This document shows positions 6,584-14,786 of a stretch of 53,853 bases of DNA, one piece after another. Under the pieces are notes generated by a model. That model worked only from the letters and a program-made list of their open reading frames with translations. It was not told the DNA's origin and ran no database searches. How positions within the stretch are numbered: the stretch's first letter is position 1; each line of letters begins with the position of its first letter. Position numbers and translations under genes: made by a program. Origin of the DNA: Marisimplicoccus sp965655775 (GTDB lineage: Bacteria > Bacteroidota > Bacteroidia > Flavobacteriales > Flavobacteriaceae). The stretch covers positions 1 through 53,853 of the forward strand of contig CBFHHV010000008.1 of assembly GCA_965655775.1 (NCBI GenBank), given 5' to 3'.

Positions 6584-9409
6584 ATGAGACAGTTTTTATC
6601 AATTTCACTTAGTTTAATTAGCTCTTTTATTGTGCTTTCTCAACCAAATCCAACGGATGCAGAAAGCATTATTAATGCCTATGAAACTAAAGATGTTTTA
6701 GTACAATCATCTAGAGTGAAAAATATTGAATTTAGAAATATAGGTCCGACAATTATGAGTGGAAGAGTTGTTGCGCTGGAGGTCAACCCTCAAGATCCAA
6801 CAAAATTCTATGTTGCATATGCTTCTGGGGGAGTTTGGTACACAGACAATAATGGAACATCATTTAATTCTATATCAGATGATTGGCCTACTCAAAATAT
6901 TGGTGAAATAGCAATGGATTGGAATAATGGTATATTATGGGTTGGAACAGGAGAAAATAATTCTTCAAGATCTTCATACTCTGGGATTGGAATTTTAAAG
7001 ACAAATGCTGATGGTTCAAACTGGAAAAATGTTGGTTTGCATGATAGTCATCATATTGGAAAAATTCTAATAAATCCTGAAAATTCTAATCATTTAGTAA
7101 TTGGAGTTACGGGACACTTATATTCAAAGAATATAAATAGAGGTGTATATGTAACAAAAGATGGTGGTAAAAACTGGGATAGGACATTATATATAAATGA
7201 TTTTAGTGGAATTATTGATATGTCTGAAACGCCAGGAGATTTTAATATAATGTATGCAACATCTTGGGAAAAAGATAGAAAGGCTTGGAACTTTGACGAG
7301 GATGGGCATAGCTCAGGAATTTATAAAAGTATTGATGGAGGAGATAATTGGAGTTTGATATCTAATGATGAATCAGGCTTTCCAACAGGAGCTGGAATAG
7401 GAAGAATTGGAATAGCAGTTTTTGATAAAGACATAGTCTACGCAGTTGTCGACAATCAAAATTTCAGAGAATCCACCGTGAAAAAAGCAGATCAAGGTTT
7501 AACAAAAGAGTCCTTCATAGGTATGACAATTGAAAACTTTAATAATATAAGTATTAATGACCTTAAAGCTTTTTTAAGATCTAATAAGTTTCCGCCTAAG
7601 TATAAACCTGAAGCAATTATAAAAGACATTAATGATGGAAAACTCAAACCTGATGATTTATATAGATATTTAGTAAATGCAAACTCTGAATTATTTGATA
7701 CTCCAATAATTGGAGCAGAGGTTTATAAAAGTGAAAATGGTGGAAAAACTTGGGCCAAAACACATGACTCTTTTTTAGATGGAGTATACAATACTTATGG
7801 ATATTATTTTGGAAAAATCCATGTAGATCCAAGTAATAGTCAAAAGATATATACTTATGGTGTTCCAATTTTGACATCTGATGATAGTGGAAAAACTTTT
7901 TACAGGATAGGTAAGGAGAATGTTCATGCTGATCATCATGATTTATGGATAAATCCTGATAAACCAGGACACCTTATAAATGGAAATGATGGAGGCGTAA
8001 ATATAACTTACGATGATGGAAAAAACTGGATAAAAAATAATTCTACTGAAGTTGGACAGTTTTATGCAATTAATGTAGATAATCAAACACCATATAATGT
8101 TTATGGTGGACTTCAAGATAATGGAGTCTGGATGGGACCACATAATTCTTTAGAGAATAAAAGATGGAACATGACAGGTCAATATCCATGGAAAGGCATT
8201 CTTGGTGGAGATGGAATGGAAGTTCAAATTGATAATAGAAACCCAAACATTGTTTTTACGGGATCTCAGTTTGGTTTTTACGCTCGTTTAGATTTAGACA
8301 CCGGAAGAAGAAAATCTATTAAGCCAATTCATGAGCTTGGTAACTCTCCATTCAGATTTAATTGGCAGACTCCTATTCTTCTATCACCTCATAATCAGGA
8401 TGTTTTATACCTAGGATCAAACTTTTTACATAAATCCTCTAACCAAGGAGATGACTGGGAGACTATTTCAGAGGATTTAACTAGCGGTGGTAAAAAGGGG
8501 AATGTTCCTTATGGAACGATTACTACAATTTCTGAATCACCAGTTAAAGAGGGAGTCCTATATACAGGAAGTGATGACGGTTTTGTGTATGTATCTAAGA
8601 ATAGTGGAAAAACATGGAAGAATATCTCAGGGAATCTTCCAAAGGAACTTTGGGTAAGTAATGTTTATGCTTCAAATCATGATGAAAAAGTTGTTTATTT
8701 ATCTCTTGATGGTTACAGATGGGACAACTTTTCACCTTATCTATTTCAAAGTAAGAATTATGGTAATACATGGGAATCTATAAGTTCTAATCTACCAGAT
8801 TCACCTATTAATGTTGTCATAGAAGATAACGTTAATGAAGATATTTTATACGTTGGAAATGATCATGGGGTATATATTTCATTAGATCAGGGAAAAACTT
8901 GGGAGCCATTTAATAAAGGTCTTACATCTGCAGCTGTTCATGATTTAGTTATACAAAAAGAAAAGCAACATCTATTAGTTGGAACACACGGTAGATCAAT
9001 ATATCTAGCTGACATAGCTATAATTCAGAACCATGATATTGATAATCAGCAATCAAATATTAAGATTTTTGATGTTAAAGATGTTAGGTTTTCTGAAAGA
9101 TGGGGTACAAAAAGGAGTACAGATAAAAATTATTATACGCCAAGTTTAAAGTTTTCAATTTTCTCTAAATCAAGTCATAACGCTTCTTTTGAGATTATTA
9201 ACAATGAGAAAGATATTTTATTTTCAAAATCAATTTCACTTGATAGGGGATATAATTTTATTGATTATAATTTGACAATATTAGATGATTCAGATTTTAA
9301 TTTAAACGATAAATCTCAAAATGGAAAATATTATTTACAGAAAGGTGTTTACTCTATTTCCATAAATACAGATAATACCACAATAGAAAATCAATTTAAA
9401 ATAAAATAG
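6584..9409 (+). CDS. secreted Asp-box (BNR/sortilin-like) beta-propeller protein
   Basis: The product has 941 residues with a signal peptide (1-19, ending VLSQ). At least nine Asp-box repeats of the type SxDxGxTW are spread along the chain, for example KDGGKNW, SIDGGDNW, SENGGKTW, SKNSGKTW and SLDQGKTW. This indicates one large or two stacked beta-propellers of the VPS10/sialidase-like class. A helical insertion of about 80 residues (near residues 305-380) interrupts the repeats. Genes of this kind are often labelled glycosyl hydrolase, but the arginine triad of sialidases is not evident, so no enzymatic activity is claimed. The C-terminal 130 residues form a separate domain. No type IX secretion sorting domain was recognised. 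The gene stands alone upstream of the sdh operon, 45 bases before sdhC. Confidence 0.8.
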   Translation: MRQFLSISLSLISSFIVLSQPNPTDAESIINAYETKDVLVQSSRVKNIEFRNIGPTIMSGRVVALEVNPQDPTKFYVAYASGGVWYTDNNGTSFNSISDDWPTQNIGEIAMDWNNGILWVGTGENNSSRSSYSGIGILKTNADGSNWKNVGLHDSHHIGKILINPENSNHLVIGVTGHLYSKNINRGVYVTKDGGKNWDRTLYINDFSGIIDMSETPGDFNIMYATSWEKDRKAWNFDEDGHSSGIYKSIDGGDNWSLISNDESGFPTGAGIGRIGIAVFDKDIVYAVVDNQNFRESTVKKADQGLTKESFIGMTIENFNNISINDLKAFLRSNKFPPKYKPEAIIKDINDGKLKPDDLYRYLVNANSELFDTPIIGAEVYKSENGGKTWAKTHDSFLDGVYNTYGYYFGKIHVDPSNSQKIYTYGVPILTSDDSGKTFYRIGKENVHADHHDLWINPDKPGHLINGNDGGVNITYDDGKNWIKNNSTEVGQFYAINVDNQTPYNVYGGLQDNGVWMGPHNSLENKRWNMTGQYPWKGILGGDGMEVQIDNRNPNIVFTGSQFGFYARLDLDTGRRKSIKPIHELGNSPFRFNWQTPILLSPHNQDVLYLGSNFLHKSSNQGDDWETISEDLTSGGKKGNVPYGTITTISESPVKEGVLYTGSDDGFVYVSKNSGKTWKNISGNLPKELWVSNVYASNHDEKVVYLSLDGYRWDNFSPYLFQSKNYGNTWESISSNLPDSPINVVIEDNVNEDILYVGNDHGVYISLDQGKTWEPFNKGLTSAAVHDLVIQKEKQHLLVGTHGRSIYLADIAIIQNHDIDNQQSNIKIFDVKDVRFSERWGTKRSTDKNYYTPSLKFSIFSKSSHNASFEIINNEKDILFSKSISLDRGYNFIDYNLTILDDSDFNLNDKSQNGKYYLQKGVYSISINTDNTTIENQFKIK

Positions 9410-9454
9410 TTATTTCAAGTTTTATGATTTAATTTTACAAGTTGAAAAATTATT

Positions 9455-10120
9455 ATGTCGTTGATTTCTATATTTAAATCTTCTATTGGGAAGAAGCTTT
9501 TAATGGCCTTGTCAGGTATCTTTCTTGTAGTTTTTTTAACTCAACATTTTCTAATTAATATTACTTCAGTTTTTAGTGAAGAAATATTTAATTTCTTATC
9601 CCATTTTATGGGAAATAACCCTCTTGTTCAATTTATTTTACAACCAATATTGATATTTGGTGTTATTTTTCATTTTGTAATGGGTTTTTATTTAGAAATT
9701 ATAAATAGAAAATCTAGAGGTGCTAATTACTCAAGATATGCTGGTGGAGACAATGCTCCTTGGATCTCCAGAAATATGATATTTAGTGGTGGTGTAGTAC
9801 TTTTATTCTTAATACTTCATTTTTATGATTTTTGGGTTCCAGAGATGAATTATAAATATATTGAGTTCCTTCCGGAAGATCCAAATAGATACTATGAAGA
9901 GTTAATCCACAAATTTGAGAGTCCAGTTAGAACCTCAATTTATTCTATCTCGTTTATCTTTTTAGCTCTTCATCTTTTGCATGGTTTTAGTTCATCATTT
10001 AAAACTATTGGTGTTGATTCTAAATATTATAAGCCTATTAAATCACTTACATTTATTTTTTCTATTCTTATTCCTTTTGGTTTTATTTTTATTGCAGTTT
10101 TTCATAATCTAATGCATTAA
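9455..10120 (+). CDS. sdhC: succinate dehydrogenase cytochrome b subunit (b558 type)
   Basis: Integral membrane subunit of complex II, 221 residues with five predicted helices and the family opening SSIGKKLLMALSGIFLVVF. Histidines in the helices (TQHFLIN, FHFVMGFY, LHFYDFW, LHLLHGF, FHNLMH) include the haem ligands and quinone-side residues. The single long cytochrome b is the Bacteroidota/epsilonproteobacterial form that lacks SdhD. It normally lies directly before sdhA. Here 399 bases, mostly an integrase fragment, separate it from the native sdhA start. Confidence 0.94.
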   Translation: MSLISIFKSSIGKKLLMALSGIFLVVFLTQHFLINITSVFSEEIFNFLSHFMGNNPLVQFILQPILIFGVIFHFVMGFYLEIINRKSRGANYSRYAGGDNAPWISRNMIFSGGVVLLFLILHFYDFWVPEMNYKYIEFLPEDPNRYYEELIHKFESPVRTSIYSISFIFLALHLLHGFSSSFKTIGVDSKYYKPIKSLTFIFSILIPFGFIFIAVFHNLMH

Positions 10121-10126
10121 AATAAC

Positions 10127-10148
10127 GGGGCACAAAGTGGGGTACAAA
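10127..10148 (+). repeat. two GC-rich direct repeats GGGG(C/T)ACAAA, likely integrase arm sites
   Basis: GGGGCACAAA at 10127-10136 and GGGGTACAAA at 10139-10148 form a 12-bp-spaced tandem pair. The base composition stands out sharply from the roughly 30% GC surroundings. Similar repeats sit just upstream of tyrosine recombinase genes in Bacteroidota integrative elements, as far as I recall. Together with the integrase-like coding sequence that follows, they are best read as arm-type integrase binding sites left from a lost element. Confidence 0.6.
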
Positions 10149-10162
10149 CAAATTAAAAGTTA

Positions 10163-10170
10163 TATATTTG
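10163..10170 (+). promoter_or_regulatory. -7 promoter box TATATTTG before the fused integrase-sdhA gene
   Basis: TATATTTG matches TAnnTTTG and ends four bases before the ATG at 10175, the same near-leaderless spacing as at 131-138. No TTG -33 box is seen in the preceding 30 bases, which are the GC-rich repeats. If active, it would give sdhA, the peptidase and sdhB a promoter of their own, inherited from the integrase gene. Confidence 0.4.
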
Positions 10171-10174
10171 TATT

Positions 10175-12514
10175 ATGGGATTATATCTTACAGAAAAGCA
10201 TTTAAAGTATAAAGATGGCAAGGATGATCATGTCTCACCATTTTTTATATACCATATCAATAATAAAAGAACTAAGGTTTTTTGCGGTTTAAAGGTTAAC
10301 AATAAAAACTGGTGCTTTCATAAAAAGAAAGTAAAATCAACTGATAAAGAGGCTGGTTTAAAAAATAGAAAGATAAAGGAAATAAAATCTCAGCTTGAAT
10401 CTATTATAAAATCTTTTGAAGCAAATAAAGAATCTCTGACTCCAGAAAAATTAAAATCAGAATTTGAAATTACTAAGCTGTTAGATAATAAGATTAAAAA
10501 AATTAAAACAAAATCTACTATGAACTCTAAAGTCCCAAATGGCCCTCTTTCATCAAAATGGAAATCCCACAAAGGAAGTATTGATCTAGTTAGCCCATCA
10601 AATAAAAGAAATATTGATGTAATTGTTGTTGGTACTGGTTTAGCTGGTGCATCTGCCTCTGCAACTCTAGCTGAGTTAGGTTATAATGTTAAAGCTTTTT
10701 GTTTTCAGGATTCTCCTAGGCGAGCTCACTCAATTGCTGCTCAAGGAGGTATAAACGCCTCAAAAAACTATCAAGGTGATGGAGATTCAGACTACAGACT
10801 TTTTTATGATACAATCAAAGGAGGAGATTACAGGTCAAGAGAGGCAAACGTCTATAGACTAGCTGAAGTATCCGGTAATATTATTGATCAATGTGTTGCA
10901 CAAGGAGTTCCTTTCGCAAGAGATTATGGAGGACTTCTTGATAACCGTTCTTTTGGAGGAGTTCAAGTTTCAAGAACATTTTATGCAAAAGGACAAACGG
11001 GTCAACAATTACTACTAGGTGCTTATTCAGCAATGAATAGGCAAATTGCTAGAGGTAAAATTGAGATGTTTAGTAGACATGAGATGATGGATCTTGTTAA
11101 AATAGACGGCAAGGCAAGAGGAATTATTGCAAGGAATCATGTTACTGGTAAGCTTGAAAGATTCTCAGCCCATGCAGTTGTAATAGCTTCTGGTGGATAT
11201 GGAAATATTTTTTATCTATCAACAAATGCTATGGGGAGTAATGTGACTGCATCATGGAAGATTCATAAAAAAGGAGCCTACTTTGCTAATCCTTGTTTTA
11301 CTCAAATTCATCCAACTTGTATTCCAGTATCAGGAGATTATCAGTCAAAATTAACTTTAATGTCTGAATCATTAAGAAATGATGGAAGAATATGGGTGCC
11401 AAAAGATTTAACCGATGCTAAACTTGTTCAGGAAGGAAAGTTATCCCCTATTGATATAAAAGAAGAAGATAGAGACTATTATCTTGAAAGAAGGTATCCT
11501 GCATTTGGGAATCTTGTTCCAAGGGATATTGCTTCAAGAGCTGCAAAGGAAAGATGTGATAATGGTTTTGGAGTTAATAAAACTGGCGAGGCTGTATACT
11601 TAGATTTCTCTCATGCAATTATTAGATATGGTACGGAGAAAGCATTAATTAATGGTCAAGATGAAAATAATATTGAGATAGTAAAAAAATTAGGTACAGA
11701 AATTATAAAACAAAAATATGGAAACCTTTTCCAGATGTATGAAAAAATAGTAGATGAAGATCCATATGTTATGCCAATGAAAATTTATCCAGCTGTTCAT
11801 TACACAATGGGTGGTGTCTGGGTAGACTATAACTTAATGACTACAATTCCTGGATGTTTTGCTATAGGTGAAGCAAACTTTTCAGATCATGGAGCGAATA
11901 GGTTAGGTGCTTCTGCTCTAATGCAGGGATTGGCGGATGGGTATTTTGTTCTTCCCTACACAATTGGAGATTATTTATCTGATGACATTAGTACAGGTAA
12001 AATCAGTACTGATAGTAAAGAATTTGAAGAAAGTGAAAAAGGAGTTCAAGACTTGCTCTTAAAGCTAACATCTAATAAAGGGAAAAACTCAGTTGATTAT
12101 TATCACAAAAAATTAGGAAAGATTATGTGGAATAAATGTGGTATGTCAAGAAATCAAAATGATTTAGTAGATGCAATTAATGAAATTAAAGAATTAAGGA
12201 AGGACTTCTATAAAAATGTTAACGTAACTGGTAAGGTTGGTGATTATAATGAGGAGCTTGCCAAAGCAGTTAGAGTTGCAGATTTCCTTGAATTGGGTGA
12301 GCTTTTTGCAAAAGATGCATTAGAGAGAAATGAATCATGCGGAGGACATTTTAGAGAAGAATATCAAACTAAAGATGGAGAAGCAATAAGAGATGATAAG
12401 AATTTTAAATTTGTTTCGGCTTGGGAATATATGGGAGAGCCTTCAGATGCAAAGCTCCATAAGGAAGATCTTAAATACGAAGAAATAGAAGTTAAAACTA
12501 GATCCTATAAATAA
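10175..12514 (+). CDS. sdhA: succinate dehydrogenase flavoprotein with N-terminal integrase-domain fusion
   Basis: The open frame is 779 codons, whereas Bacteroidota SdhA is usually about 660-670. Residues 1 to about 110 resemble an integrase arm-binding domain. M116 (ATG at 10520) begins the conventional protein, with PNGPLSSKWKSHKG as in other flavobacterial SdhA, and from there the length is 664. The FAD-binding GTGLAG lies at 153-158, followed by the flavin-linking HSIAAQGGINA segment, HYTMGGVWVD, and the active-site region GANRLGASALMQG. The enzyme oxidises succinate to fumarate on the inner face of the membrane. Both starts are open: M116 has an A-rich upstream region that could serve as a Bacteroidota start site, while 10175 follows a promoter box. 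The next gene starts two bases after the stop. If the long form is made, complex II would carry a DNA-binding-type domain on its cytoplasmic face. Confidence 0.93.
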   Translation: MGLYLTEKHLKYKDGKDDHVSPFFIYHINNKRTKVFCGLKVNNKNWCFHKKKVKSTDKEAGLKNRKIKEIKSQLESIIKSFEANKESLTPEKLKSEFEITKLLDNKIKKIKTKSTMNSKVPNGPLSSKWKSHKGSIDLVSPSNKRNIDVIVVGTGLAGASASATLAELGYNVKAFCFQDSPRRAHSIAAQGGINASKNYQGDGDSDYRLFYDTIKGGDYRSREANVYRLAEVSGNIIDQCVAQGVPFARDYGGLLDNRSFGGVQVSRTFYAKGQTGQQLLLGAYSAMNRQIARGKIEMFSRHEMMDLVKIDGKARGIIARNHVTGKLERFSAHAVVIASGGYGNIFYLSTNAMGSNVTASWKIHKKGAYFANPCFTQIHPTCIPVSGDYQSKLTLMSESLRNDGRIWVPKDLTDAKLVQEGKLSPIDIKEEDRDYYLERRYPAFGNLVPRDIASRAAKERCDNGFGVNKTGEAVYLDFSHAIIRYGTEKALINGQDENNIEIVKKLGTEIIKQKYGNLFQMYEKIVDEDPYVMPMKIYPAVHYTMGGVWVDYNLMTTIPGCFAIGEANFSDHGANRLGASALMQGLADGYFVLPYTIGDYLSDDISTGKISTDSKEFEESEKGVQDLLLKLTSNKGKNSVDYYHKKLGKIMWNKCGMSRNQNDLVDAINEIKELRKDFYKNVNVTGKVGDYNEELAKAVRVADFLELGELFAKDALERNESCGGHFREEYQTKDGEAIRDDKNFKFVSAWEYMGEPSDAKLHKEDLKYEEIEVKTRSYK

Positions 12515-12516
12515 AT

Positions 12517-14043
12517 ATGAGATACCTTTTAACCATATTGCTTTTTTTCAGTATCATGAATATTTCTGCTCAAAGCTATACTCCAACCAGACAAATATCT
12601 CCTGATATAAAGGTAAATACCAGCCACATATCAACTATTCTAGGGAAAAAAGTTAACTATGAAGCTCAAGTCGGTACTCAGCCGATATGGAATTCCTCAG
12701 GTGATTCAATCTATGCAACTCTTCATTACACATTTTACAAAAGAAAAGATATAGAAGATGATTCAAACAGGCCTCTAGTTATCTCTTTTAACGGTGGTCC
12801 AGGAGCTGCATCAGTTTGGATGCACATGGGTTATACTGGTCCCTATAATTTAATAGTTGATGATGAAGGTTATCCAATTCAGCCATATGGATTTAAGACT
12901 AATCCATATTCAATCCTTGATGTTGCAGATATTGTGTTTGTAAATCCAGTAAATGTTGGTTACTCTAGAATCCTAGGAAAATTATGTGAGGAAGATGATT
13001 GTGAAGAAAAAGAGAGTGAAATGTTCTTTGGTGTTAACCAAGATATAAATTACCTAGCAGAGTGGATAAGCACCTTTGTTTCTAGACAAAATAGGTGGAG
13101 TTCTCCAAAATATTTAATTGGTGAAAGTTATGGAGGTGTTAGAGTGATGGGTCTTGCTCATGAATTACAACAAAATCATTGGTTATATCTTAATGGGGTT
13201 GTCTTAGTCTCACCTGCTGATTATGAATATTTCTATTCAGATGGAGATGTAATACAATTAATTGGCGACTTTCCATACTTAAGTGCAACTGCGTGGTATC
13301 ATAAGAAATTAAAAGTGGATTATCAGTCAATGGACTTAGAGAAGCTTATAAAAATTTCAGAAGAATTCGCTTATAATAAATTACTTCCTGCTATTGCAAA
13401 AGGTGGATATGTTGATATGGAAACAAAAAAAGAAGTAGCACAAAAAATTGAAGACTTAACTGGAATTAGTTATGAAGATATAATTGATAATAATCTAAGG
13501 ATTTCACCATCCTTTTTTTGGAAAGATCTATTAAGAGATGAAGGCTATACAATTGGAAGATTAGATTCAAGATACAAGGGCATTGATTCTAAAGATTCAG
13601 GTGACTCAATAGAGTATGCTCCAGAGCTTGCAGCATGGGACCACGCTTTTACTCCAGCAATCAATTCTTACATGAAGAATGTATTAAATTTCAATACAGA
13701 TGTCAAGTATAATACCTGGGCTAGAGGAGAACTATCAGTCCGTCCATGGGATAGAGAAAACATTAACATTAGGAGTAATTTCAGAGAAGCTCTAGCTGAA
13801 AATCCATTCTTGAATGTACTGATTCAGTCTGGATACTATGATGGAGCAACAACTTTTTCTGCTGCCAAGTATACAATGCAACAAGTTGACCCTTCAGGTA
13901 AATTCAAAGATAGATTTACATTCAAAGGATATGAAAGTGGTCATATGATGTATTTAAGACGAGAAGATTTAAAAAAATCAAATCAAGATCTTAGAGATTT
14001 TATTCTTAAAACTATAACTAATAATACCCCTGCAAAATATTGA
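12517..14043 (+). CDS. exported S10-family serine carboxypeptidase-like protein
   Basis: The 508-residue product has a signal peptide (1-18, ending ISAQ) and an alpha/beta hydrolase fold of the S10 family. The catalytic triad can be placed at S204 (GESYGG), D442 (GYYDGATT) and H476 (YESGHMM). The FNGGPGAAS segment at 91-99 is the family oxyanion/substrate-carboxylate region. S10 enzymes release C-terminal residues at acidic pH, and bacterial members are exported. It lies tightly between sdhA (two-base gap) and sdhB (one-base gap), so it must be co-transcribed with complex II, although no functional link is known. It carries no obvious compositional sign of recent transfer. The peptidase call is solid, the reason for its position is not. 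Confidence 0.9.
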   Translation: MRYLLTILLFFSIMNISAQSYTPTRQISPDIKVNTSHISTILGKKVNYEAQVGTQPIWNSSGDSIYATLHYTFYKRKDIEDDSNRPLVISFNGGPGAASVWMHMGYTGPYNLIVDDEGYPIQPYGFKTNPYSILDVADIVFVNPVNVGYSRILGKLCEEDDCEEKESEMFFGVNQDINYLAEWISTFVSRQNRWSSPKYLIGESYGGVRVMGLAHELQQNHWLYLNGVVLVSPADYEYFYSDGDVIQLIGDFPYLSATAWYHKKLKVDYQSMDLEKLIKISEEFAYNKLLPAIAKGGYVDMETKKEVAQKIEDLTGISYEDIIDNNLRISPSFFWKDLLRDEGYTIGRLDSRYKGIDSKDSGDSIEYAPELAAWDHAFTPAINSYMKNVLNFNTDVKYNTWARGELSVRPWDRENINIRSNFREALAENPFLNVLIQSGYYDGATTFSAAKYTMQQVDPSGKFKDRFTFKGYESGHMMYLRREDLKKSNQDLRDFILKTITNNTPAKY

Positions 14044-14044
14044 T

Positions 14045-14785
14045 ATGAGACTTAACCTCAAAATTTGGAGACAAAAGAATTCGGTGACAAAAGGTGGCTT
14101 TGAAAATTATGTTATAGATGATATTAGCCCAGATATGTCTTTTCTGGAAATGATGGATGTTCTAAATCAAAAATTAATTTATCAAAATATTGATCCAATT
14201 TCATTTGACCACGATTGTCGAGAAGGGATATGCGGTAGTTGTTCTATGTTTATTAATGGTAGAGCCCATGGCCCTGAAAAAGGTGTAACGACATGTCAGC
14301 TTCACATGAGAAAGTTTAAAGATGGGGACTCAATAGTAATTGAACCTTTTAGAGCTGCCTCTTTCCCAATAATTAAAGATCTTGTTGTGGACAGATCAGC
14401 TTTTGATAGGATTCAACACTCAGGGGGATATATTAGTATTAATACTTCTGGAAACACCCAAGATGCAAATACTACTCCAATAAGAAAAGAAGATGCAGAT
14501 AATGCATTTGATGCTGCGACCTGTATTGGATGTGGAGCATGTGTTGCAACTTGTAAAAATGCTTCTGCAATGCTTTATGTATCTGCAAAAGTTTCACAGT
14601 TTTCTTATTTGCCTCAAGGAAAAGTTGAAGCTAAAGAAAGAGTACTTAATATGGTTAAACAGATGGATGATGAAGGTTTTGGAAACTGTACAAATACGGG
14701 TGCCTGTGAGGTAGAGTGTCCAAAAGGAATTTCTATAAAAAATATAGCAAAAATGAATAGAGAGTTTTATAAAGCTAAAATCTAA
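14045..14785 (+). CDS. sdhB: succinate dehydrogenase iron-sulfur subunit
   Basis: Electron-transfer subunit of complex II, 246 residues. The [2Fe-2S] ligands are C58, C63, C66 and C84 in the N-terminal ferredoxin domain. The [4Fe-4S] and [3Fe-4S] ligands come from C160, C163, C166, C170 and C215, C221, C225. It carries electrons from the SdhA flavin to the quinone site in SdhC. It is the last gene of the sdhC-sdhA-S10 peptidase-sdhB unit and ends one base before a convergent gene with no obvious hairpin terminator. Confidence 0.96.
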   Translation: MRLNLKIWRQKNSVTKGGFENYVIDDISPDMSFLEMMDVLNQKLIYQNIDPISFDHDCREGICGSCSMFINGRAHGPEKGVTTCQLHMRKFKDGDSIVIEPFRAASFPIIKDLVVDRSAFDRIQHSGGYISINTSGNTQDANTTPIRKEDADNAFDAATCIGCGACVATCKNASAMLYVSAKVSQFSYLPQGKVEAKERVLNMVKQMDDEGFGNCTNTGACEVECPKGISIKNIAKMNREFYKAKI

Positions 14786-14786
14786 A

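Larger units (their letters stand above)
10127..10519 (+). mobile_element. remnant of an integrative element: integrase 5' end
   Basis: This segment between sdhC and the native sdhA start holds the arm-site repeats and about 115 codons that match the N-terminal arm-DNA-binding domain of Bacteroidota tyrosine integrases. The supporting features are the strand pattern FFIYHINNKRTKVFCGLKV, the NW position, a basic KKKVKS segment, then a helix with NRKIKEIKSQLESI and LTPEKLKSEFE. The core-binding and catalytic domains (R-H-R-Y) are absent. It reads without a stop into sdhA. The fragment is therefore a partial integrase, truncated at about codons 100-115. Confidence 0.75.

Noticed and set aside
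6584..9409. Sialidase or other named glycosidase activity, and a type IX sorting domain, for the BNR protein
   Set aside because: Asp-boxes alone do not show activity, the sialidase arginine triad was not found, and the C-terminus lacks a recognisable sorting domain.
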